Of a stretch of 41,500 nt of DNA, positions 34,841-41,500 are shown one piece after another. A program made the position numbers and the translations under genes. Origin of the DNA: Isosphaeraceae bacterium (lineage in GTDB: Bacteria > Planctomycetota > Planctomycetia > Isosphaerales > Isosphaeraceae); assembly GCA_031291845.1 (NCBI GenBank), contig JARLIH010000310.1, positions 1 to 41,500 of the forward strand, read 5' to 3'. Each line of letters opens with the position of its first letter. The first letter of the stretch is position 1. The notes beneath the pieces were generated by a model. The model had not been told where the DNA came from. It did no database searches and saw nothing but the letters and a program-made list of their open reading frames with translations.

Positions 34841-35965
34841 TCAGCGCAGCAGGGTGATCGGCTCGACCAGCCGCAGGGAACGCAAGGCGGCCAGGCCGGA
34901 CAGAAGAGCCATCGCCAGGGTCAACGACGAGCCGAGCGCCAGCAGCCACGAGGGGAGCAGCACGACGGCGCCGCTCCCTTCGCCGCTGGCCGCCAGCGCA
35001 AAAATCATCGGCCAGGCCAGCGCGATGCCCCCGAGACCGACCCATAGCGACTGCGCCATCACCATCCCGGCCATCCGCCGCCGAGGGATGCCCAGGGCTC
35101 GCAGCACGGCGTACTCCCGCAACGAGGACACCGTGGCGGCGTACAGCGTCTGGCTCGTGATCGCCATCCCGACGAGCAGGCTTAAGAGTGCGGTGAATCC
35201 CATACCGATCCCCGCCTTGGTGCTCGTGGCCCAGTACTTCTTGGTCCGGTCCGAGAACTCGTCGCGCGTAAAGGCCGAGAGCTCCTGGTGCCGGCCCAGG
35301 CGTTGGGCGACCGCCCGGGCATCGGCTGGGTTGCGGCAGCGCGCCAGCAGATACATCGTGTGCCGGGGATAGTCACGGAAGAGCGGCTCGAGTAGGTAGG
35401 CCGTCCGGAGCGAACAGAAGACAAAGGGGGGCCCGACACTTTTGAGCCCCCGCACGAGCCCGACGACCCGCACGCGGTTCCCGGCCACCTCGGCGACACC
35501 ACCGACGCCCGCGACGCCCAACCGCTCCACTTCTGACTCGTCAACGACGACGGCCCCAGGCTCCGTCAAGAGCGTGCGCATCGCGGGCGTCAAGTCGCTG
35601 ACCGCCCCCAAGGCCCCGTCGTGCAGCGCCGACCCGATGATGCAGCAAACCTCCGATCCCCCGCGCGGTTTGCGCCAGTAGCTGAATCCGTACAAATAGC
35701 ATTCCGTATCCAAAACTTCCCTCATGCTCGCCAGCCGCGCGCGCCAGGCTTCGGGGATCGGGTAGCCCAGCTCGAGGCTGAGCACCCCTCGCGATGCGGC
35801 CCAGACGTCCGCCCGGCTATGGTCGATCGGCAGCGTGAGCACGGCCAAGGCGCCCAGCAGTAGGCCAACCTGCACCGTGATGAGCAGGTCACTGAAGGCG
35901 ACCGCCAGCACCGCCGGCAGAAACCGCCTGCGCTCCCGCCACAGGATGATCAGCGAATAGGGCAT
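34841..35965 (-). CDS. FtsX/DevC-like ABC permease
   Basis: 374 residues from the ATG at 35963-35965 (MPYSLIILWRERRRFLPAVL). The frame is open to 36034, but the extra 23 residues lack sense. The protein has one TM near the N-terminus (AVAFSDLLITVQVGLLLGAL), a periplasmic domain of about 190 residues, and three C-terminal TMs of the FtsX domain (TALLSLLVGMAITSQTLYAA; SLWVGLGGIALAWPMIFALA; LALGSSLTLAMALLSGLAAL). The N-terminal W-x-R-x-R-R-F-L and AFSDLLI-x-VQ-x-GLL pattern resembles cyanobacterial DevC. With the ATPase and adaptor downstream it forms a DevBCA-type exporter. The operon is divergent from the PKS gene across 552 bases, which suggests joint control and that the PKS product could be the cargo. 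Confidence 0.88.
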   Translation of the reverse strand: MPYSLIILWRERRRFLPAVLAVAFSDLLITVQVGLLLGALAVLTLPIDHSRADVWAASRGVLSLELGYPIPEAWRARLASMREVLDTECYLYGFSYWRKPRGGSEVCCIIGSALHDGALGAVSDLTPAMRTLLTEPGAVVVDESEVERLGVAGVGGVAEVAGNRVRVVGLVRGLKSVGPPFVFCSLRTAYLLEPLFRDYPRHTMYLLARCRNPADARAVAQRLGRHQELSAFTRDEFSDRTKKYWATSTKAGIGMGFTALLSLLVGMAITSQTLYAATVSSLREYAVLRALGIPRRRMAGMVMAQSLWVGLGGIALAWPMIFALAASGEGSGAVVLLPSWLLALGSSLTLAMALLSGLAALRSLRLVEPITLLR

Positions 35966-36517
35966 GCGCGATAGCCGATCCGTCGGGCGAGCGACCGGGG
36001 AACAATGCACTCTCGATAGGTCGGATTGTACCACGTGACGCCGGGCGCGACGCCATCGACCGTCGCCGGTCGGTGCAAGCGGCGCGTCGAAATTACCTCC
36101 GAGTCTGGTGTCACGCCGCGCGGATTATCAATCAATAGGGCCGGCAATGGCCGGCCCTGCGTCGACATCAATCCCGATGCAGCTCTGCCGCGCGCACGAA
36201 CTGGCGAGCGCTTACGACTGTTTTGCAGCCAAGGCCCGTACGGACCGACAATCTATTAGGAGGGACACGCAGGAGCCCCAAGTAAAAAGCCTCTCAATCG
36301 GAACGGAGTCGGCCATCTTGCCCATTTTTGTAGCGACCCGCCCTGCCATTTGCTCCGTTCTGACTTCGTGGACCGAACGTCGGTGCCCGACCTTACGCCC
36401 CGGATGTGAACGCTTGTCCGCGATTCATCGTACCTAGAGTTGCACGAGCGGATTGCACGGAACGTTCCTCCTGGGCGTGATAAGCGCCATCGCAGAGCCG
36501 GACGGAGCAGGCCGAGA
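35966..36517. other. Divergent promoter region between exporter operon and PKS
   Basis: About 550 bases separate the minus-strand permease and the plus-strand PKS. No gene was recognised. It contains one perfect hairpin (36137-36158) and AT-rich pieces (for example ATTATCAATCAATAG, 36124-36138) compatible with promoters. Both units probably start here and may share regulators. Confidence 0.5.
36137..36158. promoter_or_regulatory. Perfect 9-bp GC-rich hairpin in the divergent region
   Basis: AGGGCCGGC (36137-36145), loop AATG, GCCGGCCCT (36150-36158). The match is perfect over nine base pairs with a four-base loop. There is no T run on either side, so it is not a standard terminator. It might act as an operator palindrome or a leader structure for either unit. 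Confidence 0.5.
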
Positions 36518-39500
36518 ATGTCTAAGAGTCAGACCAACGGCTGCGCCCACGTGTCGCATGGGCCGGCCGATGCGGTTCGAGAGCCGATCGCGGTGGTCGG
36601 CATCGGCTGTCGATTTCCCGGCCGGGCGAGCGACCCGGCGGCGTTCTGGTCGCTTCTCGAGAGCGGGACGGACGCGATCACGGAGGTCCCCCCCGAGCGC
36701 TGGAGTTTGCAAGCGTTTTACGACCCAGACCCTGCCAAGCCGGGCAAGAGCTACTCGCGCTGGGGGGGCTTCGTTGAGGGGATCGACCGCTTCGACCCGC
36801 ATCCCTTCGGGATCTCACTGCGCGAGGCCGCGCGGATGGATCCGCAACAGCGACTGCTGCTGGAAGTGGCGTGGGAGGGGTTGGAGGACGGCGGGCTGAC
36901 GCAGAGTCAACTCGCGGGGACAAAGACCGCGGTCTTTGTCGGCATCTCCAGCTTCGACTACTCGGTGCTGGAGACGAGCTTTCGCGACCGGGGCGGCATC
37001 GACGTCTATTCCAACACCGGCGGCTCGCTGAGCATTGCGGCGAACCGCATCTCGTACTGCTTTGACCTCCGCGGCCCGAGCGCGGCGGTCGACACCGCGT
37101 GCTCGTCGGCCTTGGTGGCGGTCCACCTCGCCTGCGAGAGCCTCTGGCGCGACGACTGCACGCTGGCCCTGGCCGGCGGCGTGAACGCGCTGCTGCTCCC
37201 CGACTGGTACGTTGGCTTCTGCCGCATGGGCATGCTGTCTCCCGAGGGACGCTGCCGGGCGTTCGACGCACGTGCGAGCGGCTTCGTCCGCAGCGAGGGG
37301 GCCGGCATGGTCGTGCTCAAGCCCCTGTCGCGCGCCCTGGCCGACAACGACCGCATCTACGCCGTGATCCGCGGCACAGCGCTCAACCAGGACGGCCGCA
37401 CCGCAGGCATGACCGTACCGAGCGAGTTGGCCCAGGAGGCCTTGATCCGCCAGGCGTGTCGCAGCGCGGGAATCGCGCCGGCGCAGGTCCAGTACGTCGA
37501 GGCGCACGGCACGGGGACACCGGTCGGCGACCCGATCGAGGCCCGCGCTCTGGGGCGTGCGCTGGGCGATGGGCGTCCCGAGGGGAAGCCTTGCCTCGTC
37601 GGATCGGTGAAGACCAACATCGGCCACCTGGAAGCGGGCGCGGGGATTGCCGGCTTGATCAAGGTCGCGCTGGCCCTGCACCACCGCCGCGTCCCCGGCA
37701 ACCTGCACTTCGACCGGCCCAACCCCGACATCGACTTCGAGGGCCTGCACCTGCGCGTGCCGACGCGCTGCGAGCCCTGGCCGGACGGCCGCGGGCCGGC
37801 GACCGCGGGGGTCAATGCCTTCGGGTTCGGGGGCACGAATGCGCACATAATCTTACAAGAGGTACCGCGGGAGTCGCCCATGCCGCTGGTCGCGCGGCCC
37901 CCGCAGCCTGGCCCTCTCCCGCGAGGGGGTGGGACAGGAGAAAGGCCGCCGCTGCCAGATGATCCCCCGCAGGATCGAGGCCCGGCGCGCCGCGCCATGC
38001 TGCTGCCGCTGTCTGCGCGCGGCCCCGAGGCCCTGCGCGCGGCGGCCCGGTCGTTCGATGAGTTCCTCGTCAATCGACCGGAAGGTGTCGCGCTGGACGA
38101 CGTCGCCGCCAGTGCAGCGCTGCGCCGGACGCACCACGACCACCGCCTGGCGATCGTGGCGCACTCGGAACAGGAGCTGTCCATGGCCCTCCGCGAGTTC
38201 GCGGCCGGAAACACGCCGGCCGGGACCGTCGAGGGGCGAGCGTCGGGCAGCAAGCCCCGCCTCGCCTTCGTTTGCTCGGGGCAAGGGCCGCAGTGGTGGG
38301 CGATGGGCCGCGAGCTTTTGCGCGAGGAGCCGGTCTTCCGCGACACCGTCGCGCGGTGCGATGCCGTGGTACGCCGGCTGGGCCCCTGGACGTTGCTCGA
38401 CGCCTTGACGGCGGACGAGGCGGCCTCTCGGATGAATGTCACCGCAATCGCCCAGCCTTGTCTCTTTGCGATCCAGGTCGCGCTGGCTGCGCTCTGGGAT
38501 TCTTGGGGCGTACAGCCCGAGGCGGTGCTGGGGCATAGCGTTGGCGAGGTTGCCGCGGCTTACTTGGCCGGGGTTTTTGACCTGGACGACGCGGTGCGTG
38601 TCATTTACCACCGCGGTCGCTGCATGGAGCAGGCCCCCGCACGCGGCCGGATGCTCGCTGCGGCGATCGCGCCGGGCGACGCCCTGGCGCGCATCTCGGG
38701 CTACGGAGATCGCGTCGCCCTGGCGGCAATCAACAGCCCGCAGTCGGTCACGCTGTCGGGCGATGCCGGGCCGCTCGAGGAAATCGCGGCCGGCCTGGAT
38801 GCGAGCGGGGTCTTCCACCGCTTCTTGAAAGTTCAGTACGCCTTCCACAGCGCCCAGATGGACCCCATTCGGGACGAGTTGCTCCGGGCGTTGCAGGGCA
38901 TCCGGCCGCGACGGGCGCGGCTGCCCTTGTTCTCGACCGTCACCGGGCGCCGCGTCGAGGGGCTCGAGCTTGGTCCCGAATATTGGTGGCAGAACATCCG
39001 GCAGGCGGTCCGCTTCGCCGACGGCATGGAGCGGCTGATCGAACGGGACATCGACACGCTCGTCGAGCTGAGCCCGCACCCCGTGCTGGCCGCCTCGATC
39101 ATCGAGTGCTTCCAGCATCGAGGCCGGAAAGCGGCCGTGCTGCCGTCGCTGCGCCGGCATGAGCCCGAGCGCGGGACGCTGCTGCACTCTCTGGGCGTGC
39201 TGCATACCCGGGGCTACCCGGTCCGCTGGGAAGGCGTGGCGTCCGTCCCTCGCCGGTTCGTGCGCCTGCCGCTGTACTCCTGGCAGCGCGAGCGCTGCTG
39301 GCACGAGTCGGAAGACTCGCGGGTCTCCCGGCTCACGCCGCCGTCGCACCCGCTGCTCGGCGTGCCTCGGGGTGAGCCCTCGCCGGCATGGGAGGCGCGG
39401 CTCGACCTGCGATCGAGCGCCTACCTGAGCGATCACCGCGTGCGGCAAGGGGTGATCCTCCCGGCGACAGCCTACCTCGAGCTGGCGTTCGCGGCCGCGC

Positions 39501-41500
39501 GCGAGGCGTACGGCGAGGTCGGTTGTTCGCTCCGCGAGGTCGTGCTCGCGAACCCGTGCTTCCTCACGCCCGACGAGCCCCTGTGGGTCCATAGCACGTT
39601 CGATCCGCAGGCGGGAACGTTCCAGGTCCACACGCGGCCCGTCGAGGGCGCACGGGAATGGACTGCGCACCTGAGCGCGGTGGTGCGTCCCTGCGTTCCA
39701 CCGGTCGCCGTCGGTGGGGAGAAATCGGGTGAGGAGCGCACGGACGACGGTGGTGCGCCGAGCCCCCTCGACGCCATTCGCCGCCGCTGCCCTCGCGAGT
39801 ACTCTCGAGAACGTTGCTATGCCTACCTTCGCTCAATCGGCCTCGACTACGGCCCGCTCTTCCAGGGGATCGAGACCGTCTGGCAGGGGGACCGCGAGTC
39901 CCTGGGCTTCATCCGTCTTCCGGACGCGCTTGTCTCGGACGAGGACTCGTTTCGGATCCACCCGGCCCTGTTCGACGCCTGTCTCCAGGTCGTCATCACG
40001 GCCGATGATGATTTCGACCAACGGAACGGCGGCCTCTACCTGCCGAGCACGGTCGAACAGGTCCAGCTCCTGCGCCGGCCGGGCCGGCACGTCTGGGCGC
40101 ATGCGCAATTACGCGAAAAGACCCCGCGCCGGTCGTTGGCCGATGTCGACGTCTACGATGACCAGGGCCAGCTCGTCGCTCGCGTCCGCGGCCTCGAGAG
40201 CCGTCGCGTCGCGGGAGGACGAACGGAGTCGCTCGAGGACCTCCTCTACGCCTACCAGTGGCAGCCCCTTAATATCTCGGAGCCCATCGCGACCACCGAA
40301 ACTGGCCACTGGCTGATTTTCGCCGACACTCACGGTCTCGGCGCCGCGCTCGCGGAACACCTGCAAACGCGCGGTGACTCCTGCACGCTCGCCTTCGCCG
40401 GCCCGACCGACGAGAACCTCGGCCCCGACCGTCCACAGATCGACCCCACCCGGCCCGACGATCTCCTCCGGCTCGTTCGCACGGTGACGAGCTCGCGTCC
40501 TTGCCGCGGCGTAATTTACCTCTGGAACCTCGACGCGCCTGCGACGGATGGACTCACCACTCCTGCGCTCGCCAGTGCCCAGCAGGCCGGCGCGCTCGGC
40601 GTCGTGCATCTCGTGCAGGCCTGGGACAAGGGCGCGGGTGATCAGTCCGCACCGCTGTTCCTGGTCACCCGCGGCGCCCAGACCGTCGGCGATCGCCCCG
40701 AGCCGGTTGCCGTCGCCCAGGCCCCGGCGATCGGCCTGGGACGCGTCATCGCGGGGGAATATCCCCGACTCGCCTGCAAGCTCGTCGACCTCGATCCGCA
40801 CGCCCCGGACGGCGGCCTCGAATCGCTCGTGCAGGAGATCCAGGCGAGGGACGACGAGGACGAGGTCGCCTGGCGCGGGAGCGAGCGTTTCGTCCACCGC
40901 TACCTGCCCGCGCCGGGCCTGCCGAAGGCGAGCGCAGCGCGGACGGGTATTCCCTATCGCCTCGCAATTACTTCACCGGGCACGCTCGATAACCTTTGCG
41001 CCCAGGCGTTACGGCGGCGTCCGCCGGGGCCGGGTGAAGTCGAGATCGAGGTCTTTGCGGCCGGCCTCAACTTCAGCGACGTGATGAAGGCGCTCGGCCT
41101 CTACCCCGGCCTCCCCGACGGCCCCGTGCCGCTCGGCGCTGAGTGCAGCGGGCGCGTCTCGGCGGTTGGCGAAGGCGTCAACAACGTTCGACCCGGCGAC
41201 GAGGTCCTCGCGGTCGCCGGCTTCGCGTTCGGCAGTCACGTCCTGACGAAGGCCGATCTGGTCGCTCTCAAGCCGCCGCAGATGGGCTTTGAAGAAGCCG
41301 CCGGGCTGCCGATCGCTTACCTCACGGCGGCGTACGCCCTCGAGCACCTCGCGCGGCTGGGACCGGGAGAGACGGTCCTGGTTCATTCCGCGTCCGGCGG
41401 CGTCGGCCTCGCGGCGATTCAGATCGCCCGCCGCGCAGGGGCCACCGTCTTCGCCACGGCCGGCAGCCCCGAGAAGCGCGCGTTCCTCCGCGCGCTCGGC
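36518..41500 (+). CDS. Type I polyketide synthase, KS-AT-DH-pseudoKR-ER (cut by window end)
   Basis: The frame runs from ATG 36518 (GGAG upstream) to the last base: 1661 codons without a stop, 3' end missing. KS (about 21-450) has Cys195 in DTACSSALVA, His330 in EAHGTGTPVGDP and His370 in NIGHLEAGAG. AT (about 581-880) has Ser674 in GHSVGE and YAFHS, the F-H pair expected of malonyl-CoA rather than methylmalonyl-CoA. DH (about 944-1221) has His973 in SDHRVRQGVILPATAY and Asp1153 in DACLQ; where HxxxGxxxxP is usual the Gly is Gln. A diverged region without a clear NADPH motif (about 1240-1460) looks like a structural pseudo-KR. ER starts near 1504 (VEIEVFAAGLNFSDVM) with the HSASGGVGLAAIQIA nucleotide loop near 1623. 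A working KR and an ACP would have to follow outside. The order fits an iterative, highly reducing PKS making a fatty-acid-like chain. The KS-AT linker is Pro/Gly-rich (about 455-485). Confidence 0.95.
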   Translation, partial: MSKSQTNGCAHVSHGPADAVREPIAVVGIGCRFPGRASDPAAFWSLLESGTDAITEVPPERWSLQAFYDPDPAKPGKSYSRWGGFVEGIDRFDPHPFGISLREAARMDPQQRLLLEVAWEGLEDGGLTQSQLAGTKTAVFVGISSFDYSVLETSFRDRGGIDVYSNTGGSLSIAANRISYCFDLRGPSAAVDTACSSALVAVHLACESLWRDDCTLALAGGVNALLLPDWYVGFCRMGMLSPEGRCRAFDARASGFVRSEGAGMVVLKPLSRALADNDRIYAVIRGTALNQDGRTAGMTVPSELAQEALIRQACRSAGIAPAQVQYVEAHGTGTPVGDPIEARALGRALGDGRPEGKPCLVGSVKTNIGHLEAGAGIAGLIKVALALHHRRVPGNLHFDRPNPDIDFEGLHLRVPTRCEPWPDGRGPATAGVNAFGFGGTNAHIILQEVPRESPMPLVARPPQPGPLPRGGGTGERPPLPDDPPQDRGPARRAMLLPLSARGPEALRAAARSFDEFLVNRPEGVALDDVAASAALRRTHHDHRLAIVAHSEQELSMALREFAAGNTPAGTVEGRASGSKPRLAFVCSGQGPQWWAMGRELLREEPVFRDTVARCDAVVRRLGPWTLLDALTADEAASRMNVTAIAQPCLFAIQVALAALWDSWGVQPEAVLGHSVGEVAAAYLAGVFDLDDAVRVIYHRGRCMEQAPARGRMLAAAIAPGDALARISGYGDRVALAAINSPQSVTLSGDAGPLEEIAAGLDASGVFHRFLKVQYAFHSAQMDPIRDELLRALQGIRPRRARLPLFSTVTGRRVEGLELGPEYWWQNIRQAVRFADGMERLIERDIDTLVELSPHPVLAASIIECFQHRGRKAAVLPSLRRHEPERGTLLHSLGVLHTRGYPVRWEGVASVPRRFVRLPLYSWQRERCWHESEDSRVSRLTPPSHPLLGVPRGEPSPAWEARLDLRSSAYLSDHRVRQGVILPATAYLELAFAAAREAYGEVGCSLREVVLANPCFLTPDEPLWVHSTFDPQAGTFQVHTRPVEGAREWTAHLSAVVRPCVPPVAVGGEKSGEERTDDGGAPSPLDAIRRRCPREYSRERCYAYLRSIGLDYGPLFQGIETVWQGDRESLGFIRLPDALVSDEDSFRIHPALFDACLQVVITADDDFDQRNGGLYLPSTVEQVQLLRRPGRHVWAHAQLREKTPRRSLADVDVYDDQGQLVARVRGLESRRVAGGRTESLEDLLYAYQWQPLNISEPIATTETGHWLIFADTHGLGAALAEHLQTRGDSCTLAFAGPTDENLGPDRPQIDPTRPDDLLRLVRTVTSSRPCRGVIYLWNLDAPATDGLTTPALASAQQAGALGVVHLVQAWDKGAGDQSAPLFLVTRGAQTVGDRPEPVAVAQAPAIGLGRVIAGEYPRLACKLVDLDPHAPDGGLESLVQEIQARDDEDEVAWRGSERFVHRYLPAPGLPKASAARTGIPYRLAITSPGTLDNLCAQALRRRPPGPGEVEIEVFAAGLNFSDVMKALGLYPGLPDGPVPLGAECSGRVSAVGEGVNNVRPGDEVLAVAGFAFGSHVLTKADLVALKPPQMGFEEAAGLPIAYLTAAYALEHLARLGPGETVLVHSASGGVGLAAIQIARRAGATVFATAGSPEKRAFLRALG

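Noticed and set aside
37853..39670. Minus-strand open frame of 605 codons opposite the PKS
   Set aside because: Long only because GC-rich coding DNA lacks stops on the opposite strand; no domain, while the PKS frame has all its motifs.
1..41500. tRNA, rRNA, CRISPR array, insertion sequence or phage genes
   Set aside because: Looked for T-loop-like strings, spaced direct repeats and transposase or integrase motifs by eye and found none; a covariance-model scan was not possible.

Overview
The window looks like a piece of a high-GC planctomycete chromosome, most likely from the Isosphaeraceae or a relative. This rests on recognised gene types, not on a database search: a DUF1501 / PSCyt1-DUF1549-DUF1553 pair, an ECF sigma factor coupled to a serine/threonine kinase with WD40 repeats, two exported proteins with the planctomycete 'LEPR-XLL'-type N-terminus (LEALEERLVLSASAS and LEPLEEKRPLSASAS), and a Gly/Tyr-rich PDZ protein.

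Left part (1-17,000): a cut-off TPR protein (-), a PKD-repeat surface protein (-), the ECF sigma factor and kinase pair (+, overlapping start and stop), then a three-gene minus-strand run (flavin reductase-like protein, M20 metallopeptidase, GNAT protein with a C-terminal cyclic-nucleotide-binding-like domain), and the PSCyt1 plus DUF1501 pair (-) separated by a strong stem-loop.

Middle (17,000-32,800): an envelope-export cluster on the plus strand. It holds four paralogous TolC-type outer-membrane factors (here OMF-1 to OMF-4), one RND permease with its membrane-fusion protein, a small exported protein behind a near-consensus promoter, a LEPR-XLL-type protein between OMF-3 and OMF-4, and a PDZ protein. 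All four OMFs end in almost the same 14-residue tail. OMF-3 has its signal peptide in a different frame from its body; one extra C in a run of seven would join them.

Right part (32,800-41,500): a minus-strand ABC exporter operon (FtsX/DevC-like permease, LolD/DevA-like ATPase, HlyD/DevB-like adaptor) divergent from a very large type I polyketide synthase (KS-AT-DH-pseudoKR-ER...) that runs off the window end. PKS, DevBCA-like exporter and nearby TolC genes recall the cyanobacterial heterocyst-glycolipid system (hglE, devBCA, hgdD). My main hypothesis is therefore a planctomycete system that makes and exports a polyketide-derived envelope lipid. This is inference from gene content and proximity only.

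No tRNA, rRNA, CRISPR array, insertion sequence or prophage gene was recognised.
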